From Gnetum montanum (taxonomy: Eukaryota; Streptophyta; Gnetopsida; Gnetales; Gnetaceae): 64,000 bases of DNA. A program made the position numbers and the translations under genes. Of this stretch, positions 34,065 to 45,864 are shown piece after piece (position 1 is the stretch's first letter; every line of letters begins with the position of its first letter). The stretch is taken from assembly GCA_015680685.1 (NCBI GenBank), contig MNCI01026525.1:37603-101602 (forward strand), given 5' to 3'. Under the pieces are notes generated by a model that ran no database searches, was not told where the DNA came from, and saw only the letters and a list, made by a program, of their open reading frames with translations.

Positions 34065-34533
34065 GGTCACCATGCTGGCAGAAAATACGTGCAAAAATCC
34101 TCATACCTTCCCTTGGCTATGTATCCTGCGCAGCCCCGTCTTGGGCTCTGCAGGCCAGCGAAGGGTCGTCCTTGCCCTTGCATCTCCCTGCAGCTCGCTC
34201 GTCCGTCCCACAGAGCACTAAACAATTCATATGGAGTTCCAAACATAATGTATAACAAAGATTGACCCAAAATAGTATTGAATACACCAAAGGAAAAAAC
34301 TAGCGTTTCATCTCACATGTTGAGAATCTAAGATAATTAAGCCCTATACATCGGATCAACGTATATGCTAACGTATGAGTAATGAAATTAGAAATTTTCC
34401 TTTAGGAACTTACCTATATATTGTCAGGTGAGCCCCATACTTTAGGACATTATATATGTCAATATATGAGCAATGGAATTAGAAATTTTTCATTCTAAAT
34501 TTGACCACACTTGCCTAGACTACACTAAATCTC

Positions 34534-34561
34534 AAAAAAAAAAAAAAAAAAAAAAAAAAAA
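34534..34561 (+). repeat. A28 homopolymer tract
   Basis: Twenty-eight consecutive A residues after CACTAAATCTC. This could be the poly(A) tail of a retrocopy that includes the ORF at 33675-34064, or of a degraded non-LTR element. No flanking target duplication was identified. Confidence 0.9.
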
Positions 34562-36721
34562 TAATGGGCCTTACCACAAATTTCTAAGTACTAAAAATCC
34601 ACTTAAATAAACTTGCACGTTGAGGATTCAATGGACACACTTTGTTAATGCCAATTTTAAATTTTTAATTATTTTGGCAACAAAAACAAATACACTACTT
34701 ATGGTAGTTGACAACCTATTTCACAAGATCTTTCTATTCTAGGAAATTTTTAATTATTTTAACAATTGTTGCTAGCTTGTTTGCTTATTTTAACAATTTA
34801 AAGCCTATTTTTTAAAATATATTTTCACCTATTTTAGCAATTTACAAGCAGTTTGCACAAGATTTTCATCTACTTTGGCAACTTATAACTTATTTTCATT
34901 AGATTTTTGGTTATTATAGTCATAAAATAACAAATAAACAAATAATCATTACTATTTTAAACCTTATTTTGCATTCTTTCACCTTAATCTACCTTATTTG
35001 GCTTTAATTTTACCTTGTTTTGACCATGTTTTAACCTTTTTTTAACCATAATCTAACTTGTTGCAGCCTAGTTTTACCTTGCTTCACCTTGTTATGACCA
35101 TGTTTTGGCCTTGTTTAGCCTAATTCTAGTAGCTTTTGGCCTTACTTTGTCTCATTTTGCTCTATTATTACAACTATTTTTCATCATTCTACCATTATTT
35201 AATAATTTTATCATGTAGATGCTAGTTGATATGATTATGTTGACATGCAGGATTGAACTAGGAAGATGAGAAAGCAACTCGACTAGCATTGGAGCCTAAG
35301 TGTATTCTTCTAGTGATGTTGTTTGAACTAAGTTGACCTTGAATGCCTAAACCAAGAGCCTTTAAACCTTTAACCATCTACCCTTAATGTCATGCAATGG
35401 CATAACTTCTCATAACAATGAAAACCAAAAAAATCTCAAAGGCTTCCTTAGTTAAATTTTCTAGTTTAAACCATGATGGTGAAGAGAAAACTCATGAAAC
35501 CAAGTTCCTCGGCAAAACTTAAGTTTTCTCAAGACATCATCAAATCCCTACAAGTCAACATTAAAGCCTTTGCATGACCTTAATTACATCTAACATTAAC
35601 ATGTTTGTTGTTAGTCTTTATTGGCCTTGTTTGTAAATTACAATGAGCATAGGATGTCAATTAACCTCGTAACCTATAACAAGCAAGCTTGCATCACTTT
35701 CTATCTCTTTTTGGCATATCAAAGGACTACAAACTTTGTATAAATTTGTAAAATAAAATACAAATTTTTCATCCCTATACCAATTGCAACCAATACTGGC
35801 ATGTATTCTACTTATTATTTTATGTGGTCTTATGCAATCTCTTGTAATCACATATACTCTTTGACTTGTTTTCTTGTCCCCTTGAAGTTGTGCTTACAAG
35901 CTAAAGCCTAGAGACATCATAGAGGTGTGAATCATTTCAATAGTGAGTCACCACATGATCTTGATATGTGAGATTTGGCTAGCTTGCCTAATTGTGCCAA
36001 CAGTGCTTACCTTACATCACTCCCATTACCTTCTCAAGCCATAACCTCATAACCATATTACAACCCTCCTTACCTTGATAATAATGAAGACTAATGTGTA
36101 GCATTCATGGATCATGCCCATGTAATATCTTCTTCGACATGCTTCATCATTAAGTTTGTTGAATATAATACACCTCATTTAATGAGAAAACAAAGCAAAA
36201 TTTGGCCTTGACAATGAAACCCAACGCAGTTTTCACCCCTAAACAAAAGAAAAAAATGGGAAAACAAATTTCCAAGATAGCCAAGAGGCCATTGAATCCT
36301 AAACTCAAATCAATAGTTCCAAACAAACAAAGGGAGGAGCCTAGTAACTAAAGAAGCCTAAGAATGGAGTGTTGGTTCCTTTGACATATTATCAAGTAAT
36401 CAATAGTTTAAACATGAAGCATGAAGATCTTTCCAGCCAATTCACATGCCACCACCATGCCATGATCATGATGTCAACATTTGAAATAATTTATTAACCC
36501 ATGTCACCATCTCGATAGTTAGTATAGCCCTTATCTCATTTCAAACTCATAACATTCCATTGTGACCTTAGTTTACCATTGTGAGTACTCCTCAACATGG
36601 TTTGATAGCTATGGAATGAACTATGAAGAGGAAGCATTAGTGATGAACTTGCAATAGTATCTTGTAGTCTTTATTAATGTCTCTCGGGTTAATGCTCCAA
36701 ATATCAACAAAGAAGGACCAA
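34562..36721. other. AT-rich DNA with degenerate TTTTACCTTGTTTTGACC repeats
   Basis: At 34960-35160 variants of TTTTACCTTGTTTTGACCATG recur about every 20-30 bases. No gene or element boundary is recognisable in the remainder. Confidence 0.5.
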
Positions 36722-37753
36722 TGAAACACCACAAAGAAAATTTATATTATGCATAAGAAGCCTAAAAGCCAAGAATTTGCATTATAATTTGATGAGAATT
36801 TAAAGGTAGAAATAATTGCCTATTTTCCAATAAAAACTCCTACCTTATGACATTATTCTAGTAAAGTTTTAGATAATTTCTCATGTGTAAAATAAAGTTT
36901 ATAGTTCACAAGTTGTAAATTTCATTTAAGACAACATGTGAAGGCTCAAAATGTAAATACATTGCCAAAATTGGTAGCAAAAAGCCAAAAACATTGATGG
37001 CATAAATGTTGGAGTTTTGACTATGAAAATAGCCTAAATATACCATCAAATTTGGAAAGAATAGTTAAAAACATTGGTGGTCAATAAGCTACACTTTTGA
37101 GTGGCAAAAGTGCCAAATACGTTGTATTTCAATGTCCAAAAAGTCAAAAACATTGGTGGTTCATACAATACATCTAAAAGTGCTAAATACATTGTATTTC
37201 ATGCTTGAAAAGTCAAAAAGCATTAGCATGCCATACATTGTAGATTTTGACCATCAAATGGCATCAAAAATTTTGTAGAGAATGTCAAGAATCAAGCAAA
37301 ATCAAATTCATTAATAATTAGCTTATTCACAACTATTTAAGCCAAAGTTTACATCATTTTGAGGACTTTTAGAGTTTTACATTTAGGCCAAACTTGAAAA
37401 TTTCATAGTGCAAACATCTAAGAGCCCACAACCATTTTTCACCAATGCAGACCATCCATAGCAAAAAAAATCTGTAGTAAGCAAAGTTGAAGAGCAAATT
37501 AATTAGAGAAAGACAAGTGTGGATATGGTGGCAAAACACACCCTACCATTTCCATTGGACTTCAAATATATTTTTTCATTGTTGTGCTTTTATAGCTCAT
37601 GATCTATATTTCCTAAACCTTTGTTTTTCATAGTGCATTTAATACAAAGTTGCACTTTTCTATATTTTACCATATGATTTTGTTCATTTCTCTGTTTTAA
37701 GATTTCATGCTTGAACCATTATTTTAGATGTTTTTTGTCTTTATTTTACAACA
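36722..37753 (+). repeat. Copia-type LTR, copy 2 (1032 bp)
   Basis: Homologous to 26246-27138 along its length, from TGAAACACCACAAAG to TTTTACAACA, with the same ~75-bp U3 tandem motifs near 37060-37240. It is followed by a degenerate primer-like GAGTAATAGACCTCC. The two copies have diverged considerably. Confidence 0.6.
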
Positions 37754-39235
37754 GAGTAATAGACCTCCAAGTCCTCAAGCAATTGACAAGAGTATTTAAG
37801 ATGTTCGAGATCCTTTTCGAGGCCTATGAATCTAGGATTAAACTATTTTGCATGAGAATTTTTAGTTCTTCTAGTTTCAAATTTTTCCATCATTGCACAT
37901 AATACTTCTTTCTTACATCTTAGCTTTCTTCTTGACTTCTTGGGAATTTTGATGATGAATTGCTATCATTTTATAGGCACCAAAGGTTTATTTTTGCAAG
38001 TTTTAAGGGAGTTCTTGGAGTCAAGAGTTTAAAATATTTTTAGTATGATAGGTGATGCAAACATACACATTAGCATCACCCTTCCTATATTTTCACCATG
38101 TTAAGGTTTCTAAGTTTGACATTCAGTTATATTCTATAACTCTACAAGCTCTTCAGGGTCATGTAATCATCATTTTGGTTCATTTTGACAACAATTTGAG
38201 CATAACAGAGGTTCCTAAAAATAGTATATAGATCAAAAGTATGAAACTATAAGAGTATCAAAAATCCCTTTTAAATTATTATTGGAGATCTAGTGCATGG
38301 GTGGGTGGGGTGTGTTATGTAACCATTCCAAATATGTCTAGCTTGCTTGATTTGTGGTTTGTAGTAGGCTCTTGATGCTTCTAATAATCGACACTAGGAA
38401 GGAAGGGAGAAGTAGCTATAGGCTCTTCAAATCCAAAATTGCTCCAAAAGTATCAAGTTTAGAAGAGTTCTTAGATTCAAAAGTCTTACAAGCTTAAAAA
38501 GTCCCAAAAAGTGATGCTAGTTCTTGGTTTTATAGGCCATAGCTTGTTGTTCCAACATTGAATTAGTTTCAACAAGTTTTTCAAGAATTCCATGTAGTGA
38601 TTTCAATATTTTTCATGGCCAAAGAAATGTAGTATATTTTACGTTTGCGCTTAGAAGACATGGAGATTTTTTTATATTTATGCTAGCACTAATAGCATTT
38701 TTGATAATATAAGCACATTTATGATGGTCTAGAATAATTCAAAGTGTTTTTTTATTTTAGTTTATGAACTACACTTTACATAATGAGAATGCTTTACAAG
38801 ATAAAATAGAGTTACAAGATGGAGTTTCTAAAGGGAAATTAAGACATTTATTCTTGCTCTTGAATCTTATTAGAATTGCATTTTAAAATGACAAAGAAGA
38901 AGCTTAAGTTTTCTCCTTTGGCTATTAGGTGTTCTTTGACAAAGAAATTTTCTTTTAGGTGTTTCATTATCCCTTCTTTGTTAATATTTAGAGAATTAAA
39001 CCTAAAACATATTAATAAAGAATGCAAAACACTGCTACAGGTTCATTACCTATGCTTCCATCTTCACACTTGATTTTATAGCTCTTGAATCATGCCAAGG
39101 AGTACTTACTATGGTGAAATAAGGTTAAAATGAGAATAATGAGAATTTAGAGTAAGGTATTATGGCTAAATATGTGTTCATAGATGGTTAAAATGGAAAA
39201 TGAAAAATTCCAAATGTGTTTTCTATGGATCATTA
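37754..39235. other. Unclassified repeat-derived DNA
   Basis: The first ~130 bases match the sequence after LTR copy 1. Beyond that I see only AT-rich DNA, with short TGCTAGCACTAATAGCA-like motifs near 38690 resembling those at 26200. Confidence 0.5.
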
Positions 39236-40451
39236 AACTTATAAGGGAAGGGATCAATAAGTTCCAAAAATTGAAATTCTTTGGGCAAAGCACACACACA
39301 AAATTTAACATTCTTCCCCAACTTGGGTAGTTCACACTTGGAGGATAAATCACAAGCATACCTCTAGACTTTGTTGCACTTAAATTTGGTTTGAAGAATT
39401 CAAATAGTATATAATCTTCAATCCCCACTTAGAAGTGTTGTGATGCTACACCAACCATTCAATTCTACAAGGTTCCATCAAGCTTGGAATGTGATTTCTA
39501 GGCTTCCGTAATCTTTCCAATATTGAGCTCTAATTAGGAATGTTATGCCACAACACCAACCACTAAATCTTGCAGGATCCTGACAAACTCAATCAATATG
39601 CCTTCCCTCAAGAAGCACATCAACCCCACAGGGCAACAATGAAGAACAACAATTATAAGGGATGAATGCAAGTTAGTGTGTTGATCCTTGTACTTTGAGG
39701 TACAACACATTTTACAATAGACAAATGATAATACAATAAAGAGCAAAAATTATTACAATGCTTGAAAAATGATTAGATAATGATTGTACAAGATCTTGCA
39801 CATTTCCCAATGCATATGATGTCTTCCTATAGCTACCATGTTTCCAAATTCATCTTGGAACTCATGCAACAACTAGTTAATGGTAGCTAATGTTGATGGA
39901 AGACCTCTTCTTCATGCCTAAGATGTCGTTATGTATTTTCCCTCTATTCTAGAAAGATGTATTTCCAAAATCTTCATTTTAGAAGATGTCTTTGTCTAAT
40001 GAAAGATGTCTTTTTGAAACAGGCCTACATTCTGTGAAGACTTATTTGCCTGGTGAAGATGTCTTTGTTTAATGAAAGATGTCTATTATTTCTTGAAAAC
40101 ATCTTTGTTTGTGCATCTTCCCAGTTTTTCCAAGATGTCTACTATTTATTAAATACATCTTCCTTCTCCTTCCTTTACATGATGAATTATTTGTTCCTTG
40201 ATCATAATCTTGCATTTCTACATGCATTAATGATGACAAGTTTTCTTGTCCACGTTCTTTAAATTCTCTTCCTTTAAGCTTTCCTTTTGTGGATGAGACC
40301 TTGATACCTTGTGGATGACTTCCTCCTTTTGTCTACATCAGTGCATTCCATGTTATCTCATCTTTATCCTACAACCACAAGAACCACACAACCATAAACT
40401 CAACCTTTGTCTCCATTTTTCTTAACATTTTGACACACCAAAAGGTCCACA
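39236..40451 (-). repeat. 3' LTR of Copia element 2
   Basis: Minus-strand start TGTGGACCTTTTGG at 40451, preceded by the purine tract AAAAATAGGAAGAT at 40465-40452. About nine AGATGTCT/AGACATCT-type octamers lie in 39920-40160. The LTR ends AATGATCCA at 39236. Confidence 0.82.
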
Positions 40452-42299
40452 ATCTTCCTATTTTTGATAAAGTTCAAAACTTAAGAAAATGGGCTAGTGA
40501 TCATACAAATATAATCACACTACTCTCCTCCTTTTTGAATAGCAATAAAAATGATAAGGCACATAAATTGGTTAAAGAGTATGCATAATGTCATAATCCA
40601 AAATAATTTAGCTAAGTAAGAAGATCAATTAAAGAGCACAACGTTCCAAGATGAGTTGCGATAAATTTTTCAAGAGCTAATCCAAGCCTTCCAAGTGATA
40701 TTCGAACTTAAAGCTTGAAGTGAAGTATAATCCTTCAAGATCAAGTAATTTGTCTCTCAATCAATAAGTCATTAATAGTTTATAGTGCATGGTTCTTTTC
40801 ATGTTCAAATATTATCCATCTTTTTAAAAACATTAGCAAAATATTAGGGCATATCTTATATGATAAGGAGAATATATCAATACAACTTCATAATGTGAAA
40901 CCAATCATGCCATATTTTAAATTCTTGAGCTAGGAAGTACATCTCAAGGAAAACTACTCAAACGATGTTTCAATCAAAATTGTGGATACTGTTTCATAAT
41001 TAGAATGATCATGTTCTTGCTCATATTATTGTAAGGAATAATATCACCATTTACATTCTTTCATAAAAATATAGCTACTTCTTACTTTAGATTATGCTTA
41101 AATATCAAATAAGTGGGCTAATGATACATTAAGACTTTCTCTTATTAGTACAAAACAAGGATCTACAACTAATTCAAAAAGGACGAACAACACATAATTT
41201 GATGCTAAAGACCAAATATAGATCAAGTAGCCTATCTAATTGAACCAATTATCTCATCAGAAATTGTATCTTTATATTCAACTAGAAATTTGGAAAGCAT
41301 CAACACAAGGATAAGGAAGCCATGAGAGAAACATGCATATTTTACTCTTTATACAAGGAAATGCCACAAAAACAACCATTTTTTAAAAATGAAATGATAA
41401 TCATGTCAAAGGATATCAAAAAAACATATGCAAGACATAGCCATCCACTTAAAAGAAAATTACCTCTTGATGTCCTTATCTTGATCATTTTGGAAAATTT
41501 TTCTATTTCAATATCTCTTGATTGAAGTCTCTAAAGGCTCACCCTACATTGGTGATCTTCAAGATGGTGATGAATAATGAGGAATAGGCTCCCCCTACAC
41601 ATGTGCTACTTATCTTTAGCTATTAATGTAAAATGTTGTAAATCATAAAAATCACTACAATTATAGGTCAAAATTAAGATCAAATGTGGATACTAAGGTC
41701 TCCAATTAGTAATATTGATAGTAATTTTCAAAGGCATGTCTTATGTCATAAATAGAAAATATATTCCAAAGGCTGTGAGCACAAAAGCATATCATCACAA
41801 TAAGTTCAAATTAAACATGAAAAAAACCAATAAGATAATGATCCAAAGGAAATCAAAATAAGTGCTACACACATATTTTCATAGAAGTAATTATATCAAG
41901 CTCAAAAATTAATGTAAGGGATGCTCTAAATAATTATTCCATCATTTTTCAAGACACGAATAATTTTGGACTTCAAATACCATTCTTATTAACTAGCAAG
42001 CAAAGAGATAGAAGCTTACCTTGACTTACCTTACTTGTAGGGAAGAAGAGAAGATTAATGGAATTTGAGATGAGGTCCCCTATCATGAAGTACCTCCTCA
42101 TCCTTTAATTATTTTTCATTAAATAATATATGTAATGTCTCTATTTGTTCATGCTCTTTATAATAAAATGTTTGATCACTTATTGCATCATTTTTAATTC
42201 TTGACTTTTGTTCATTGTAACTTATTGGTACCTACACAATTTCTTACCAAAACCTTTTTAACAAGACCAAGCATTAATCTTGTTTTGATCATCATCTGT
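40452..42299 (-). other. Internal region of Copia element 2 without recognisable coding
   Basis: No protease, integrase, RT or RNase H motif is visible in any frame, nor clear similarity to the second ORF of element 1. Confidence 0.5.
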
Positions 42300-43728
42300 A
42301 TAGTTAAGAGTTTTCTTACAACCACAATTTTTACAAACAAATAAAGTATTATCCTTATGATCAAAATTACCAAACCTATCTATTCTTGAGCTTGAATTTT
42401 CATGTGCGGCTTCCTCTAAATTCTTTGGCTATTTTTCAAAAGTCTCCTCTTTCTTGAACCTTGTTTCAATCCTTATTAAAATAAGTTAGCTATTGAATCT
42501 CAGCTTTTATGTCTAAGATCTCTTTCTTTTACTTTAGCATGAATAGCATACAACTTAGAAATTACAAATTTCTTTTCCTTCCTAATCAACTGATGTAAAA
42601 GAAAAATTTCTTCCTTAAGTTCACTATACCTTTTGTTACACTTACCATCTTGTTAAGCCACATGTGAGGAATTTTTATCTATAAGTGGCTTGGATATGAC
42701 ATGTGAAGTTTTTGAAGGATTGCATGCTTCTTCTACACTTTTCTTACCATCATCCCTACTTGTATAGAAGTAGGTCTTTTTTTTCCTCATCATTGGATCT
42801 ATTCTTTGGTTGTATCTTACTATCACTGGGATCACTAGGACATTCAAAGGTCATATTGCATCTTCCTTCACAAATCCAACATTCTATGGAATGAAAATAT
42901 AAGTTAGAATTTCAAAAATTTATACCTCTTCCTCTACCTTTAAGGAGATTGGGTCTTTGTTGTGATGTCCCCTTATTTCTTCTTATTACCAAGCATTGCA
43001 ACTTCCTTGAGAAAAAGGTAATCTAATCTTTACTACCCTTATCATGTTCATTGAACTTCTTCTCCTTGGAGATAGTCTTTAGAGCAATAGATCTTTCTTG
43101 GATCACTCCTTCGCTTATGAGATTTATTTCATAAGTAATAAGTGCAATTTAGAGCTCTTCAAATTTTAAGGTTGAGAAATTTCTAATCTCCTCCATAGCC
43201 ATGATCATTTGTCTGAACTCTAGTTGTAAGGTCTTGATCATTTTGATGATGACTTGGAAAAATATTTAATTGTTTCTCTAATAGCTACAATAAGATCATT
43301 AGCTCTAGAGAAATAGTCTTTGATTTTCTCAGCTTCTATCATTTTGAGTTTATTGTATTTATGTTGTAAAACTAATAATTTTGATAGCTTTATAATAGAT
43401 GTTCCTTCATAAGTAGCTTCTAAAGTTTGCCAAATTTCGTTGGTCATTTTACATTCTAATACTCTATTAAATTCAGATTTATTCAATTCACAATATAAAC
43501 AATATTTTTCTTTTCAATCAAAAATGAACTTATCCTTTTCCTCTTATGTCCATCTATTGCGAGGCTTGATGATGCTGGTGGAGTTGTTGATAGGTGGAGC
43601 GTAGCCTTAAAGGATTGGCTTCCACACTTCAAACTCCATGGATTTGAAGAATCCTTGCATTATAGCTTTCCAATATTGAAGTCAAATCCATCGAACATAG
43701 GTGGCTTTGTGTAAGATGTTCCCTCCAT
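42300..43728 (-). pseudogene. Copia gag relic (element 2)
   Basis: The ATG at 43728 opens MEGTSYTKPPMFDGFDF, nearly the same as element 1. A frame at 43486-43238 gives LECKMTNEIWQTLEATYEGTS and KIKDYFSRANDLIVAI, typical UBN2-type gag. Downstream towards 42300 are Lys-rich and coiled-coil remnants. Stops and indels interrupt the frame. Confidence 0.8.
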
Positions 43729-43763
43729 TATTCACTCTTGAACTTGATGATGACAAAGAAGAG

Positions 43764-43781
43764 TACCAAGCTCTGATACCA
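43764..43781 (-). promoter_or_regulatory. Primer-binding site, Copia element 2
   Basis: The minus strand reads TGGTATCAGAGCTTGGTA, a full match to the TGGTATCAGAGC tRNA-Met primer site, four bases after the 5' LTR end. Confidence 0.9.
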
Positions 43782-43785
43782 CTGG

Positions 43786-45005
43786 TGGATCATTGAACTT
43801 AGAAGGGGGGAATGAATGAGTTCCCCAAATTGAAATTCTTTGGACAAAGTGAACAAACCAAATTTAACATGGTTCCCCAACTTGGGTAGTCCACACTTGC
43901 AAGGTATATTGTAGGTACACCTTTGGACATTTTTGCTCTTAAATGGGGTTTGAAGGATCCACACCTTGTATAATTTTCAAGCCCCACTCTAGAGTGTTGT
44001 GCTATTGCACAAACCACTAAACCCCACAAGGTCTCATTAGTCTTGGAATGTGGTTTCTAGGCTTCCACAGCCTTTACAATCTTGAGCTCTGCTTAGGAGT
44101 TTTATGCCACAACACCAACCACTCAATCTTGTAGGATCTTGATAAGCTCAATTAAGATACCTTCTCACAAGGAGCACATCAACTCTAGAGGGCAACAAGA
44201 AAGAATAAAAATTACAATGGATGAATGCAACTTAGTTTGCTAATCCTTGTACTTTGAGATACAACACAATTTACAATGGACAAATGATAAGATAATGAAA
44301 AGCAACAATGATTGACAAATGATTAGATAATGATTGTATAAGAGCTTTCACATTTCCCAATGCATATGATATCTTCTTATATATACCATGTTTCCAAATT
44401 CATCTTGGAACTTATCTAATGACTAGCTAATGGTAGCTAACCATCATGTAAGAAGTATTCTTTATGTCTAAAACATCTTTCAATATTTTTCTTCTATTTT
44501 GGGAATATGTCTTTGTTTGGGAAAGACATCTTTCTGAAATCTGCATTTTGGAAGATGTATTTATCTGATAAAAGATGTCTTTTTGAAATTGGTCTACATT
44601 CTATGTAGATGTCTTTTCTTGGTGAAGATGTCTTTGCCTAATGAAAGATTCCTTCTATTTCTTGGAGACATCTTTGTCTATGCATCTTTCGATTTTTCCA
44701 AGACATCTACTATTTCCTAAAAATGTCTTTCTTCTAATCTACATGAAGAATTCTTCATTCCTTACTCATAATCTTGCATTTTCACATGTGTTAATGATGA
44801 CAACTTTTTTGCCCACATTCTTTGAATTCTCTTCTTTTGAGCTTTCCTTTTGTGGATGAGACCTTCAGACCTTGTGGATGACTTTCTCCTTTTGTCTACA
44901 TTAGTGCATTCCTTATCATTTCATCTTGATCCTTCAACTCCACAACCATACACACAACCTTTATCTTCATTTTGCTTAACATTTTGACATACAAAAAGGT
45001 CCACA
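43786..45005 (-). repeat. 5' LTR of Copia element 2
   Basis: Homologous to 39236-40451. It carries AGATGTCT-type octamers in 44450-44730 and a TATA-like core near 44385. On the minus strand it starts TGTGGACCTTTTTG at 45005. Confidence 0.82.
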
Positions 45006-45864
45006 TTGACATCATGCTTATGGTGTAGTTATATGTTCACTAGCTAACAATTGCTTCCCATGTTACACTTGGTTTACTAGTTATTAATACTTGGTTTTAG
45101 AGAAACCAGTGATTTATCATGGGCTACTTTCACCACTTAGCTCTTTGTTTTTTTTAAGCCATTAGTTTACTTTACTTTAGGCTACTTTTTCCTCTTGGCT
45201 TTCTTGGCAATTTTTTCCTTTTTTTATGTCAGTAAAACATTCTTTGGGTTTTGATACTAAGGCTAAACTTTTGTAATCTTGCTGAATGAAGAATTTGAAA
45301 ATTCAGTGAAGGGATTAATTAAGTATGTGAATGATATTACATGATCAAGACTCAAGAATTTCACACATAGGTTTTTATTGTAAGAGAGATGTAAAAGGAT
45401 AAAATTGTACATGGTTACAATTTAGAAGGAGTAGCAAGAATGATATACAAAAAGCACCATTGGCATGGTCAAACAAGCTAACCAAATAATATGCATTGAG
45501 ATCATAGGGTAAGTTACTACTATGATGAGTCACATCTCTATGATGATTTCAGTTCATCCTACAAATGAAACTCTGAGAGAACTAAGAAAAAAATTTTAAA
45601 AATAGATTAGGATAACAAGAGATGATAGGGAATAAGCAAGTAAACATTGGCCATTATGAGATACAACCAATAGATGTTGAGAAGCTATATTTAGTTTTGC
45701 TAATTTTTTACAAAATTTGTAGAGTTTTGAGACCAAGGAGAAGGTCATGCACACTCACTTATTATAGGTCATGAGGTTTATCCAAGTTACATATCCACTT
45801 AAATCTATAAATAGAAGAAAACAAAAACTAAGAGCAAACAAGTTATCATTAGATATAATAAAAC
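45006..45864. other. 3' flank of pol relic C, no gene seen
   Basis: AT-rich sequence beyond the integrase end of relic C on the minus strand. It may hold part of that element's 3' untranslated region or LTR. No boundary is recognisable. Confidence 0.4.

Larger units (their letters stand above)
39236..45005 (-). mobile_element. Pol-less Copia element 2 (same superfamily as element 1)
   Basis: The minus-strand element has a 5' LTR at 43786-45005 (1220 bp), primer site at 43764-43781, internal region 40452-43785 (3.3 kb) and 3' LTR at 39236-40451 (1216 bp). Only a gag relic is recognisable inside, so it is non-autonomous or deleted. The LTRs resemble each other at roughly three in four to four in five positions by eye, and also match element 1's LTRs in blocks. 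The flanking 5-mers TTCTA and TTGAC do not match, so no target duplication is claimed. Confidence 0.82.

Noticed and set aside
39231-45010. A target-site duplication for Copia element 2
   Set aside because: The flanking 5-mers TTCTA and TTGAC do not match. The ends may have been altered, so none is claimed.
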